Shown here piece after piece: positions 1 to 8,832 of a stretch of 23,009 nucleotides of DNA. Location of the stretch: NCBI GenBank assembly GCA_902780985.1, contig CACZHN010000010.1, positions 1 through 23,009 of the forward strand, written 5' to 3'. The DNA comes from an uncultured Lachnospiraceae bacterium (GTDB lineage Bacteria; Bacillota_A; Clostridia; Lachnospirales; Lachnospiraceae). Below the pieces are notes generated by a model. That model searched no databases, was not told the DNA's origin, and was given only the letters and a program-made list of their open reading frames with translations. The first letter of the stretch is position 1. The number at the start of each line of letters is the position of its first letter. Both the position numbers and the translations under genes were made by a program.

Positions 1-118
1 CCTTCGAAAGCGTTACATTTACATATGAATCCGGATCCGCATAACCCCAGATCATATTTTCGGACGTGTCCCTCTGCAGAACCATCCAATCAGAAAATAC
101 ATTCGATAATCTGATCAT
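1..118 (-). CDS. Sialate O-acetylesterase-like / acetyl-xylooligosaccharide esterase, N-terminal part (runs off the window)
   Basis: Only the first 39 codons are inside the window. The frame begins at an ATG at 118 preceded by a strong GGGAGG ribosome binding site. The N-terminus (LSNVFSDWMVLQRD, then MIWGYADPDSYVNVTLS) matches the characteristic opening of the sialate-O-acetylesterase family, where 'FSDxMVLQRD..P.WGxAxPGxxVxV' precedes the SGNH esterase domain. There is no signal peptide in the visible part, so a cytoplasmic enzyme is expected. It starts 18 nt after the stop of uxuB and is therefore the sixth gene of the GH43-GH51-GH115-uxuA-uxuB operon. In a xylan operon the natural substrate would be acetyl groups on xylo-oligosaccharides; that is inferred from context. 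The catalytic Ser and His-Asp lie outside the window. Confidence 0.72.
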   Translation of the reverse strand, partial: MIRLSNVFSDWMVLQRDTSENMIWGYADPDSYVNVTLSK

Positions 119-136
119 TTTTTACCTCCCGCCGTA

Positions 137-1753
137 TTACGACTGAGAAACAGGATTCACAAGACTGTGGAGGGTTTTTCTTACAGCTCCCGGGCCTTTC
201 AGCATTTCTCTGAAATAATGATATATCTTATATTCAATATCACCTGCATCGCGAAGCTTAAGACCGAAAAGATCCTCTCCGTTCATGATCCAGTTGATTC
301 CGGACATATCGGAATCCATATTTCCCAGACTTATTCCTTCCATGGCAGATCTCAGCACATCCATCATCGGGTCCGGGCTGAGATTCATCTCCTGCCCCTC
401 GTCGTCAACACCCGTTAGGTATCTGAGCCATGCCGCGATCACGAAAGGAATTATCTCCATCTTGTCACAGTTGTCTTTTAACATATAGCCTTTAATGGTT
501 TCGCCGAATCTTATGGACACCTTCTGACTTGTATCCGTTGCGATTCTCTGAGGAGTATCCGGAATGTACGGATTCGGAAGTCTCTCTTCAAGAACTTCTC
601 TTATGAAATCCTCCGGATTAATGATTCCCGGACTTACCACAACAGGCATTCCCTCTTCGCCCAGCTTATAAACCAGAGCTCTGAGGTCATCATCCTTCAT
701 TTCATCCGAAATTCTGTTGAATCCCAGAAGGCAGCCGCAGACTGCAAGTGCTGTATGAAGCGGGTTAAGACATGTCATAACCTTCATCTTCTCAGCCTTA
801 TTGACAGTATCTCTGTCGGTCATGTATACACCGGCCTTTTCAAGAGCAGGTCTTCCGTTAGGGAATCTGTCCTCGATCACGAGATACTGCGGTATCTCTG
901 CATTTACGAAAGGCGCGATAAATGTATTCCTGGAAGTGATGATCGGATTCATATCCTCGATTCCAAGCTCTCCCAGTTCCTTTGCGATTCCTTCGTCAGG
1001 TCTCGGTGTTATCTTATCAATCATGCTCCATGGGAAAGATACAACGGATTCATCGGTGATGTAATCCATGAAACCTTCTTCCATAAAGCCTCTGTTTATC
1101 CATTTCTTTGCAACGAATACGATGCCGTCGCGAAGCTTTCTTCCGTTCTGGCTGCAGTTATCCATGCTGACCAGTGCAAGCGGAAGACATCCTGCCTTAT
1201 ATCTCTCGTATAAGAGTGCTGTAACTATTCCCAGAGCCGTTGCCGGAGCCGCAGGTCCGTCAACTATATCCTTCTCCACAAAAGGAAGGATATTTCCGGA
1301 AATGTCTGTGCAGGCATATCCTTTTTCGGTGATGGTAAAGGAAACCATCTTAAGTGACTCGGCTGAAGCGATTCTCTTCAGCTCATCGAAATGTTCCGCA
1401 TCCGCAGGAAGCGCGGCTCCGATTCCCGCAGTAACCTTCTTCTCGCTCTTTCCGTCCGGTCTGAGTCCTACAGACAGAGTGAGCAGATCATAAGGATAAT
1501 AAATCTTATCTATGATCTCAGCGTCGAAGCTGTCGGTTGCGACGATTCCCGTCTCAAGACTGCCTTCGCTGATGAGTTTGTCTGCTATTCCGGCTATAAA
1601 GCCTCTGAATATATTACCCGCTCCGAAATGAATCCATTCAGGTGCTTCGGCGGTTTTTGCCCTTACACCTTCGATATCGTATTCCGGAAGTTCAACCCCT
1701 GCTGCTTCCCATGCAGCCTTCTCCTCTTTAATACTACTTAACTTAAGCTTCAC
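137..1753 (-). CDS. uxuB: D-fructuronate reductase (mannonate oxidoreductase), mannitol dehydrogenase family
   Basis: Cytoplasmic NAD-dependent polyol-specific long-chain dehydrogenase of 538 residues, which in the glucuronate pathway interconverts D-fructuronate and D-mannonate. The Rossmann motif HFGAGNIFRG lies at residues 42-51. The catalytic region shows the family pattern: Asn in SMDNCSQNG (about 199), then Lys-Asn-His in KVMTCLNPLH (K324, N330, H333). The length is typical for the Firmicutes form. Translation starts at GTG (1751-1753), chosen because AGAGGAG sits 6 nt upstream. It lies 19 nt after uxuA and 18 nt before the esterase gene. Tagaturonate reductase or another mannitol dehydrogenase-family activity cannot be excluded on sequence alone, but the direct coupling to uxuA and to an alpha-glucuronidase makes fructuronate reductase by far the best call. 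Confidence 0.9.
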   Translation of the reverse strand: MKLKLSSIKEEKAAWEAAGVELPEYDIEGVRAKTAEAPEWIHFGAGNIFRGFIAGIADKLISEGSLETGIVATDSFDAEIIDKIYYPYDLLTLSVGLRPDGKSEKKVTAGIGAALPADAEHFDELKRIASAESLKMVSFTITEKGYACTDISGNILPFVEKDIVDGPAAPATALGIVTALLYERYKAGCLPLALVSMDNCSQNGRKLRDGIVFVAKKWINRGFMEEGFMDYITDESVVSFPWSMIDKITPRPDEGIAKELGELGIEDMNPIITSRNTFIAPFVNAEIPQYLVIEDRFPNGRPALEKAGVYMTDRDTVNKAEKMKVMTCLNPLHTALAVCGCLLGFNRISDEMKDDDLRALVYKLGEEGMPVVVSPGIINPEDFIREVLEERLPNPYIPDTPQRIATDTSQKVSIRFGETIKGYMLKDNCDKMEIIPFVIAAWLRYLTGVDDEGQEMNLSPDPMMDVLRSAMEGISLGNMDSDMSGINWIMNGEDLFGLKLRDAGDIEYKIYHYFREMLKGPGAVRKTLHSLVNPVSQS

Positions 1754-1772
1754 CGTTGTCTCCTCTGATCGT

Positions 1773-2846
1773 TTATTCGGATTTCCCGTTTAACTTATCA
1801 AGCATGTCCCAGGCTCCGAGGATATACATGATACCCAGTGCTCTGTCATAGAGTCCGTAACCCGGTCTCGATTTTTCACCCCAAATATGCCTGCCGTGAT
1901 CCGGTCTGATGTAACCGTCAAAACCGTTATCATGGTATGCCTTGATAATATCCAGGATTCCTACATCACCGTCGCAGTCTCTGTGAGATGCCTCACTGAA
2001 GTCACCGTTCGGGTAGTGCTTTACATTTCTTATATGCGCAAATGCTATTCTGTCCGTGTGACGTCTTACGATGTCCGCAACAATATTGTTCGGATTCGAT
2101 CCGAGAGAACCGCTGCAGAGTGTGAGACAGTTGTACGGATCGTCTACCATACTTATAAATCTGTCCACTGACTCGCTGTCCACGAGAAGTCTCGGAAGTC
2201 CGAATATATCCCATGGCGGATCATCCGGGTGAATAGCCATCTTGATGCCTGTCTCATGACATGTAGGCATAAGCGCTTCCAGGAAGTACTTAAGGTTAGC
2301 CCAAAGTGTCTCCTTATCCACATTTTCATACATCTTGAAGAGTTCCTTCAGATGTGCCATTCTTTCAGGCTCCCAGCCCGGCATTGTGTATCCCTTGCAC
2401 TCGCGAAGGATGTACTCTGCCATCTCTTCCGGATCCTGCTTGATCTTATCCTTCTCATAATAGAGAGCCGTCGATCCGTCAGGAAGCGGATGGAAAAGAT
2501 CTGTTCTTGTCCAGTCGAATACCGGCATAAAGTTGTAACATACAACCTTTACTCCGAACTCTGCCAGATTGCGGAGAGTCTCTTTGTAATTCTCGATATA
2601 GAGGTCTCTGTTCGGTCCCGCTGTCTTGATATCGTCATGAACATTTACGGATTCCACAACTTCCATACCGAAGCCGTACTCATCCAGTTCATCTTTGACT
2701 TTCTGAATTTCTTCTTTCTCCCACACTTCTCCCGGCTGCTTATGATGAAGAGCCCATACGATCTCTTCCACACCCGGAATCTGTTTAATATCGGAGAGTG
2801 ATACCGAATCATTGCCGGTTCCGTACCAGCGAAATGACATCTTCAT
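1773..2846 (-). CDS. uxuA: D-mannonate dehydratase
   Basis: Converts D-mannonate to 2-keto-3-deoxy-D-gluconate in the hexuronate pathway, in the cytoplasm. The N-terminus (FRWYGTGNDSVSLSDIKQIPG, then VWALHH and PGEVW) is the hallmark opening of UxuA. The metal-site segments are present: HPDDPPWDIFG, TLCSGSLGS, AHIRN and RPDHGRHIWGE. About 357 residues is normal for the Gram-positive form, which is shorter than the E. coli enzyme. Two in-frame ATGs compete. The one at 2852 is only 3 nt from the AGGAG (2856-2860), while the one at 2846 is 9 nt away, so 2846 is preferred. It follows the GH115 gene by about 26 nt and precedes uxuB, giving the logical order of glucuronate release followed by glucuronate catabolism. 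Confidence 0.95.
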   Translation of the reverse strand: MKMSFRWYGTGNDSVSLSDIKQIPGVEEIVWALHHKQPGEVWEKEEIQKVKDELDEYGFGMEVVESVNVHDDIKTAGPNRDLYIENYKETLRNLAEFGVKVVCYNFMPVFDWTRTDLFHPLPDGSTALYYEKDKIKQDPEEMAEYILRECKGYTMPGWEPERMAHLKELFKMYENVDKETLWANLKYFLEALMPTCHETGIKMAIHPDDPPWDIFGLPRLLVDSESVDRFISMVDDPYNCLTLCSGSLGSNPNNIVADIVRRHTDRIAFAHIRNVKHYPNGDFSEASHRDCDGDVGILDIIKAYHDNGFDGYIRPDHGRHIWGEKSRPGYGLYDRALGIMYILGAWDMLDKLNGKSE

Positions 2847-2872
2847 AATCATTTACTCCTAATTATTTATTT

Positions 2873-5788
2873 TTAAAGAACCACGCTTTCTTCCGGTCCG
2901 AGATATGACGGAAGCAGCGACACGCCCTTCTTTACCAGGATTATCTTCTCAAGGATATTCTCTTCGGAATCCCCGAAAAATGTAATGTTGTTCTTTCCCT
3001 GCTCCAGAGTGATGGTATCCTTGATATCTCTCACATGAGACATAACTCCGTCGGACCAGCTGTTCCATGTTCCGTTCTTCAGGTCCTCGGTCTTGTAATA
3101 GATGACCGTTCCGTCCTCACCGTTCACGCTGTAGCTGAGCTTTATTTCTTTCCCGAACTCATAAGCATGGGTCGGAAGAAGTCTGAATGTGATTTCGTAA
3201 TCTCCCGGATTCTGGATATAAAACTCGTATCCTACCAGAGCATTTCCTTTTGCCCTGTGCGAGTAATCCACAGGTCTGTCTGTGTCGAAAAGCTTAACTG
3301 CGTTTTCGCATCTTCCAAGCTCGCTTACCACCTTGAATTCCTTGCTTCCGCTGTGGCTTTCATTGAAGTAGTGAGCGGCATCGAGAACCGCTATTCCGCG
3401 TTCCTCCACACATGTATTTTGAGGATAGTTTTCCAGAATCTCGTCTTTTGTTGACTTGATCTCGTCTATAACGGCTTTACTTATGATCCTCGGTTCAACA
3501 GCGAACTCTATTCGTCCGTCTTTATAAACCAAAGTAAATCCGAGACTGTCTTCACCGTCAGCGATCTTGGTCTTATCAACCTCCACAGTTATGAATTCAT
3601 AAGGCTTCTCTGCCGTAAGTGTGCTTTCAAGCTTACTCAGGCTGAGGGCCGGTGAAGAAACCTCAAACTTATAGCTTATATCTTCGTCTCCCGTAGAAGA
3701 AACAAAGATAAGTGCAGTCTGCTTATCCGAGATTGCATTTCCCGTAAGGAACTCTCTTATGGTGAGTTTCTTTCCGGTCCATTCCATTCCCGAAGTAGCT
3801 CCCGTCTCTCCCACGAGGCCGGCTATAAGGCCCGCTCCCGGAACAGGGATAACTTCTTCGATGATCGGATTGGCCGCCTCTTCGGAATTCCAGTTCTTAA
3901 ATCCTATATGCGGTCCGAAACCGAATCCGTACCACTTGCCGTCTGCCGCGGTATGGAGTCTCTCTCTCAATTCCGCATCCGTCTTTATCGCTTCTCTCAC
4001 AAGTCTTCCGTAGTCATTGGCCATAACGGCACCGATGGAAGCATAGTAATGATTGAAGCCTCTGTATATCCAGAGCTTTATCAGGTTCATTCCCGCCAGC
4101 ACGTTATAACCGATCAGCTGGAGGTAAGCATCTTTATATTCCGCAGGACACTTATCATCCAGTTCCCTGCAGACCTTCTCGATCTCTTCGGCCTCAGCAA
4201 GGATCTTTGTGGATTCGTAGTAGCTCTGAGGATGATATACCTTATCGTTCAGATGCTCCGGTCTTCTGTTATGAACCAGTCTTGTGTATCTGTTAAATAT
4301 TCCCGTAAGTCTGTCCAGATCCTCACCGTCAAATGCGCCGCCGAATTGTAATTCCATCCAGCTGCGGATATATTCGGTTGTTGTATCCGGTGCGGTTATT
4401 CCGTACTTATCATAGTCATACGCGAGATCCATGAAGTATGTAAGAGGCATCTCCTGAAGTCCCAGGTCTCCTACATTTACTATCCAGAGCTCTCTTACGC
4501 CCTTCTCGTAAGCCGTGGTCATCTCTTCCCAAACCTCAGGAAGATATGTGCAGTTGATCCACTCGTAAGATATAGGCTCACCGTGATAATCGAAATGGTA
4601 GTACATTCCGAAGCCGCCCTTATGGTCTTTCATTTCCTCATCAGGAAGACTTCTTACATAACCGTGATTATCATCGCAGAGCATAAGGATCACGTTGTCC
4701 AGATCCTCTGTATGCTTTAATCCTTCTGTTGTCTCATCGCCGTAGTAATAAGCCTCAACTTCCTTGTAAAGAGCTATCATTCTCGGTACCTCTTCAAGCT
4801 TCGGATTTACTTCTTCGGCGATCAGCTGATTCTGTGTCTTAAGAACATCCTTGATCAGCTCGATGTTATCCTTCAGAGTTGCTTTCTCTCCGAGGATCAT
4901 GGAATCTCTCTCACCTCTCATACCTACGGTGATGACATTCTCCAGATGACCGTTTCTCTTCAGTCCGTCTCTCCAGAATCTGGTGATTCCTTCCTTGTTG
5001 GAGCGGAAGTCCCAGGCATCTCCGTAGATTGAATCCTTACCTCTTACATGGCTGTATTCTTCACCGTGTCTGAGACAAGGCTCGTGATGTGAAAGCCCCA
5101 TTACTATTCCCAGCTCATCTGCCAGGATCGCGCTTTCCAGCCCCGGACCGTCCTCCGCAAAGCAGGACGCCCACATGGCAGGCCAGAGATAATTACCCTT
5201 CATTCTGAGGAGCATTTCGAATATTCCTTCGTAGGCTTTTCTGTTGACGCCGCCGAAGTTCTTCATGCACCAGTTACCGAATGCAGGCCATTCGTCGTTT
5301 ATAAAGAATCCTCTGTATCTTACCGAAGGCTCCTTGGATATGAATCTGTCCTCAGGGCCTACAGAGAACTTTTTCTTCTTCGGTTTAGCCAGTGACCAGT
5401 TAACCTGCGGTGATACTCCCATGAGTTCCGACAGATGGAAGAGGCCGTAGATAAGACCTCTCTTGTCGCTTCCCGCGATCACGATTCCTCCCACCACCGG
5501 GAAGAATCCGTATACTTCTCTCTTTCCCTTAATATCGCTGAGGTCGATATCCTCAACGCAGCAGATGTCGGCAACCACCGCATCTTCAACAAGTCCGAAT
5601 ACTATGCTTACTGAATCCTCGGAAAGCTCCGGCTTCTCGCCTGCCGATAAGCGAACCGTTTCTTCAGGCTGAACATCCGTAACCAGCCTTATATCTTCTC
5701 TCACCTTATCGGCCATCTTTACCGCTCCCGAAGGAGTTGTCGCATCACATATGAAATATACTTTTTTATCAAGTGTTAATTCTGTCAT
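2873..5788 (-). CDS. GH115 xylan alpha-1,2-(4-O-methyl)glucuronidase, cytoplasmic
   Basis: A 971-residue glycoside hydrolase family 115 enzyme, which removes (4-O-methyl-)glucuronic acid side chains from xylan or xylo-oligosaccharides. Family landmarks include SVRYRGFFINDEWPAFGNW (about residues 150-170), MKGNYLWPAMW, the GLSHHEP motif, CDDNHGYVRSLP, FGMYYHFDYHGEP and SYEWINCTYLP. The C-terminal part, from about IAVLDAAHYFNES onward, resembles the GH115_C beta-sandwich domain. The first residues (MTELTLDKKVYFICDA) form no signal peptide, so the enzyme should act on imported oligosaccharides. The start is supported by AGGGA 6 nt before the ATG. It lies 13 nt after the GH51 stop and directly upstream of uxuA, the pathway that consumes its product. 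Whether the 4-O-methyl group is tolerated or removed first cannot be read from sequence. Confidence 0.93.
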   Translation of the reverse strand: MTELTLDKKVYFICDATTPSGAVKMADKVREDIRLVTDVQPEETVRLSAGEKPELSEDSVSIVFGLVEDAVVADICCVEDIDLSDIKGKREVYGFFPVVGGIVIAGSDKRGLIYGLFHLSELMGVSPQVNWSLAKPKKKKFSVGPEDRFISKEPSVRYRGFFINDEWPAFGNWCMKNFGGVNRKAYEGIFEMLLRMKGNYLWPAMWASCFAEDGPGLESAILADELGIVMGLSHHEPCLRHGEEYSHVRGKDSIYGDAWDFRSNKEGITRFWRDGLKRNGHLENVITVGMRGERDSMILGEKATLKDNIELIKDVLKTQNQLIAEEVNPKLEEVPRMIALYKEVEAYYYGDETTEGLKHTEDLDNVILMLCDDNHGYVRSLPDEEMKDHKGGFGMYYHFDYHGEPISYEWINCTYLPEVWEEMTTAYEKGVRELWIVNVGDLGLQEMPLTYFMDLAYDYDKYGITAPDTTTEYIRSWMELQFGGAFDGEDLDRLTGIFNRYTRLVHNRRPEHLNDKVYHPQSYYESTKILAEAEEIEKVCRELDDKCPAEYKDAYLQLIGYNVLAGMNLIKLWIYRGFNHYYASIGAVMANDYGRLVREAIKTDAELRERLHTAADGKWYGFGFGPHIGFKNWNSEEAANPIIEEVIPVPGAGLIAGLVGETGATSGMEWTGKKLTIREFLTGNAISDKQTALIFVSSTGDEDISYKFEVSSPALSLSKLESTLTAEKPYEFITVEVDKTKIADGEDSLGFTLVYKDGRIEFAVEPRIISKAVIDEIKSTKDEILENYPQNTCVEERGIAVLDAAHYFNESHSGSKEFKVVSELGRCENAVKLFDTDRPVDYSHRAKGNALVGYEFYIQNPGDYEITFRLLPTHAYEFGKEIKLSYSVNGEDGTVIYYKTEDLKNGTWNSWSDGVMSHVRDIKDTITLEQGKNNITFFGDSEENILEKIILVKKGVSLLPSYLGPEESVVL

Positions 5789-5801
5789 GACTAATCCCTA
5801 T

Positions 5802-7286
5802 TTATTTTTTTGTAAATTTGAGGAAGTTCCATGAACCTCCTGTAAGAACGATATTTCCGTCCACACTCTTTTCTACAGGTGTAACCTTGTCAGGATTATC
5901 GATTGAGTTACCTGCCTTAAGGTCCTCACCTTCCATGGAAATGTGCTCCACAAGCTTGTATCCCTCGAATCCCTCAAGGTTAAGATCAAGCTCTGCATCC
6001 TCTCCCAGCTTTCTGTTTACCGCAAATACGGCAAGCTCGCTCTCATCCTCCGAAAGAACAGCTACAGCATCAACTGTAGGAGCATTCTCTGTCTTACCTG
6101 CGCTGAAAACATCACATGTAATGTCTGCGCCGATGGCTGTTCCTCTTCCGTTTACGGAAGTGTACTTGAACGGATAGAAGATTGTCTGCTTCCAGATTCC
6201 GCCGCCTGTAACAGTCATGATAGGTGCGATTACATTTACCAGCTGTGCAAGACATGCAACCTTAACTCTGTCGGAATGCTTGAGAAGTGTGATCATAAGA
6301 TCTCCGACTACGATAGCATCCTCAAGGTTGTACATATCCTCAAGAAGCGGAGGAGCTATCTGCCATGGAGCCTGCTCCTTATCCTGCTCGTTGCTGTGGA
6401 ACCATACATTCCACTCATCGAAGGAAAGCATGATCTGCTTATCCGACTTCTTCTCTTCCTTGATCTTGTCGCAGATAGCAACAACATCCTTGATGAACTT
6501 ATCCATTATTGTTGCGGATCCCAGATACTCCTGTGAGTTATCATCAGGATTTCCGTAATAGCTGTGAAGTGAGAGGTAATCAACATGCTCATATGTCTCT
6601 CTCAGAACTGTCTCTTCCCACTGGCCGAAGGTCTCCATGAAAGGACCTGAGCTTCCGCAGGCAACCAGCTCGATTGAAGGATCAACCATCTTCATGAGCT
6701 TTGCTGTCTCACAGGCAAGTCTTCCGTACTCGTTGGCTCTCTTTGTTCCGATCTGCCAGTCGCCGTCCATCTCGTTACCGAGGCACCACAGCTTTATACC
6801 GAACGGCTTATCAAAACCGTTCTTACGTCTCATATCCGCATAGTATGTATCTGTTTCGGAGTTGCAGTACTCAACAAGGTTTCTTGCATCGTCTGCTCCT
6901 CTTGTTCCCAGATTAACAGCCATCATTATGTCTGAGTCGGCGCGCTTAGCCCATTCCTGGAACTCGTCGATACCAACCTCGTTGGTCTCGATGGAATTCC
7001 ATGCAAGCTCCATCTTTCTTGGTCTCTTGCTCTTGTCGCCTGTGCCGTCTTCCCAGTTATATCCCGAAACAAAGTTACCGCCCGGGTATCTGATCATAGG
7101 AACCTTAAGCTCCTTTATCAGTCCCATAACATCCTGACGAAATCCCATGTCGTCAGCTGTCTCATGTCCCGGCTCGTAGATACCGCCGTATACGGCTCTT
7201 CCAAGGTGCTCGATAAATGAGCTGTAGATTCTGTCATCTATCTTGCTTATAACTTTGTCCTTGCTTATCTTTACTCCAACTTTCAT
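5802..7286 (-). CDS. abfA: GH51 alpha-L-arabinofuranosidase, cytoplasmic
   Basis: A 494-residue retaining exo-arabinofuranosidase that strips arabinofuranosyl side groups from arabinoxylo-oligosaccharides. The GH51 core is clear: FIEHLGRAVYGGIYEPG near the N-terminus, PMIRYPGGNFVSGYNWEDG (63-81), the acid/base Glu in WCLGNEMDG (E172), and the nucleophile Glu in LSFDEWNVW (E291). The C-terminal beta-domain ends in GGSWNFLKFTKK. The open frame runs further upstream to 7457, but that part overlaps the end of the GH43 gene. The ATG at 7284-7286 is the true start because it begins the conserved N-terminus (MKVGVKISKD) and has AAGGGGG 5 nt upstream. No signal peptide. It sits 16 nt after GH43 and 13 nt before GH115, so cotranscription is nearly certain. 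Confidence 0.95.
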   Translation of the reverse strand: MKVGVKISKDKVISKIDDRIYSSFIEHLGRAVYGGIYEPGHETADDMGFRQDVMGLIKELKVPMIRYPGGNFVSGYNWEDGTGDKSKRPRKMELAWNSIETNEVGIDEFQEWAKRADSDIMMAVNLGTRGADDARNLVEYCNSETDTYYADMRRKNGFDKPFGIKLWCLGNEMDGDWQIGTKRANEYGRLACETAKLMKMVDPSIELVACGSSGPFMETFGQWEETVLRETYEHVDYLSLHSYYGNPDDNSQEYLGSATIMDKFIKDVVAICDKIKEEKKSDKQIMLSFDEWNVWFHSNEQDKEQAPWQIAPPLLEDMYNLEDAIVVGDLMITLLKHSDRVKVACLAQLVNVIAPIMTVTGGGIWKQTIFYPFKYTSVNGRGTAIGADITCDVFSAGKTENAPTVDAVAVLSEDESELAVFAVNRKLGEDAELDLNLEGFEGYKLVEHISMEGEDLKAGNSIDNPDKVTPVEKSVDGNIVLTGGSWNFLKFTKK

Positions 7287-7302
7287 GGCAACCCCCTTCT
7301 TA

Positions 7303-8712
7303 TCAGTCAAGTGTGAAATCCAACATCTGTAATGAACCTGTTCCGTTGTATGTGATATAAATTGCATATACTCCGTCCGGAAGCTCGATATCGGAACTGT
7401 ACTCTGTCCAGATATTTGTGTTGTGAACTTCCATCTCTGCCAGAACTTCCGAATCAATACCTGTCTTCACACCGAAGAATCCGTCTCCGTATCCTCTTAC
7501 TCTGATGGATACCTTCTTGATTCCCTTGCAGTCATAGTACTTGAAACCGATAGTGGTCTTGTCCTTGATACCTGTAATGAAAGGCTCCGGCTTTTCCATA
7601 CCCTCATCAAGTCTCTGCTTAAATGTAGGCTCTCCGGCATCTCCGATATAGAGATGTGGCTCTTCGGTAAACAGGTTGCAGGCTGTATATGCAGGATGAA
7701 CTCCCTTTCCCTCAAGCGGTGCGCCATTCAGTCCCTGAGTGGTTATCTCGACCTGTGGGATGCTGCCATCCTCGTTAAATGTGATAACCTCAGCACAACC
7801 CTGACGGCTGTACCAGTTACCGTTTGTATGACGATGATAGAAGATATACCACTTGTCTCCTATCTCAACTATACTTCCGTGATTGTTTGCTCCGTACATT
7901 GAAGGGAAATCAGCCTTCTTGTATGTACCTATTCCCAGATCGGCGTTACTTACGATAACTCCGCCGTATGTGAAAGGTCCTCTCGGAGAATCAGATGTTG
8001 CATAGCAGAGTTCATGCATCCATACCGAAGAGTAGATAAAGTAATATATATCTCCTCTCTTTCTGATGGATGATGCTTCGAAGAATTCATGTCCCTCAAA
8101 GCTTCCCTTTTCCGGATTCTCAATTCCCGGTGCAACTCTTACACCGTCCTCGATGATGGTGAGCATATCAGGTCCCAGAGTGAAGCAGAAAGAACCGCTT
8201 CTTGACTTGTCTCCTCTTGGGCAGAATCCTGTATAAAGATAAGTCTTGTCTCCTTCTCTTAATACACCCGGATCAAACTGAGGCTCGTCTCCCTCTCTGT
8301 CTCCGAGGCGGGTTCCGTCCTGATAATGTACATATCCGTAAAATTCAAAAGGTCCCGCAGGTGAATCTGCTACGGCTACCGATACGATAGATACCTTGTC
8401 ATATACGTAGTAGAGGTAGTATCTTCCGTCCGGTCCGACAACCACGTCCGGTGCATACAGACACATTCTTCCGTCTGCATTTATAGGGTCGTCAGTCTTC
8501 TTATAGATCACTCCTTCATATCTCCAATTTCCGAGATCGTCTATCGGTGCGGAATATGTCACATAATCACCGATACAGAATACATGTCCGTCATAAATAT
8601 CATGTGAACCGTATACGTAAACTCTGTCGTTAAATACGTATGGTTCGCCGTCAGGAATGTACTCCCATGAAGGAAGATACGGATTAATTCCCTGGATTTT
8701 TTTGTCACTCAT
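7303..8712 (-). CDS. GH43 beta-xylosidase / alpha-L-arabinofuranosidase with C-terminal CBM6-like domain
   Basis: First gene of the left operon, 469 residues, no signal peptide. The five-bladed propeller of GH43 is recognised by IPDGEPYVFNDRVYVYGSHD (general base D21), CLYAPDVVVGPDGRYYLYY (pKa modulator D89) and the general acid Glu in EFFEASSIRKRGDIYYFIYSS (E212). After about residue 340 comes a separate beta-rich region ending in GVYAIYITYNGTGSLQMLDFTLD, resembling a CBM6-type carbohydrate-binding module. The family hydrolyses xylosyl or arabinofuranosyl linkages; the operon suggests xylo- or arabinoxylo-oligosaccharides. The subfamily cannot be assigned with certainty. The start has GAGG 8 nt upstream of the ATG. 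A terminator just upstream of the gene separates it from the importer operon. Confidence 0.88.
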   Translation of the reverse strand: MSDKKIQGINPYLPSWEYIPDGEPYVFNDRVYVYGSHDIYDGHVFCIGDYVTYSAPIDDLGNWRYEGVIYKKTDDPINADGRMCLYAPDVVVGPDGRYYLYYVYDKVSIVSVAVADSPAGPFEFYGYVHYQDGTRLGDREGDEPQFDPGVLREGDKTYLYTGFCPRGDKSRSGSFCFTLGPDMLTIIEDGVRVAPGIENPEKGSFEGHEFFEASSIRKRGDIYYFIYSSVWMHELCYATSDSPRGPFTYGGVIVSNADLGIGTYKKADFPSMYGANNHGSIVEIGDKWYIFYHRHTNGNWYSRQGCAEVITFNEDGSIPQVEITTQGLNGAPLEGKGVHPAYTACNLFTEEPHLYIGDAGEPTFKQRLDEGMEKPEPFITGIKDKTTIGFKYYDCKGIKKVSIRVRGYGDGFFGVKTGIDSEVLAEMEVHNTNIWTEYSSDIELPDGVYAIYITYNGTGSLQMLDFTLD

Positions 8713-8798
8713 TTCTTCTACCTCATTTCATTATTTTTTGCCTAAATAGTCAATGGTTAAACATGCTTGTTTGTTTGTAAAAAAAGTTTTACATAGCG
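8713..8798 (-). promoter_or_regulatory. Probable promoter/operator region of the GH43-GH51-GH115-uxuAB operon
   Basis: Because a terminator lies immediately upstream (8799-8832), a promoter for the six-gene operon should lie in this short AT-rich gap. The minus strand contains TTTACA and TTGACT (8748-8753) as possible -35 elements, but neither has a convincing -10 at 16-18 nt. A 14-bp near-palindrome, AAACAAGCATGTTT on the minus strand (8759-8772, six of seven pairs match), lies in the middle and could be an operator. The promoter itself is inferred rather than clearly seen. Confidence 0.35.
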
Positions 8799-8832
8799 AA
8801 AAGGGCGTATCATACGCCCGATACGCCCTTTT
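8799..8832 (-). terminator. Intrinsic terminator after the importer/GH8 operon
   Basis: A perfect 13-bp inverted repeat (AAAAGGGCGTATC / GATACGCCCTTTT) with an 8-nt loop. The stem starts within the stop codon of the 224-residue membrane protein gene and ends in four T on the minus strand. It ends the transcript that begins at the binding-protein gene and could work in both directions. Confidence 0.85.

Noticed and set aside
7287..7457. Upstream extension of the GH51 reading frame
   Set aside because: It overlaps the 3' end of the GH43 gene and encodes nothing GH51-like. The ATG at 7286 has a strong ribosome binding site and begins the conserved N-terminus.
8759..8772. Catabolite-responsive (cre) element upstream of GH43
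   Set aside because: The near-palindrome AAACAAGCATGTTT does not match the cre consensus WTGNAANCGNWNNCW, lacking the central CG.
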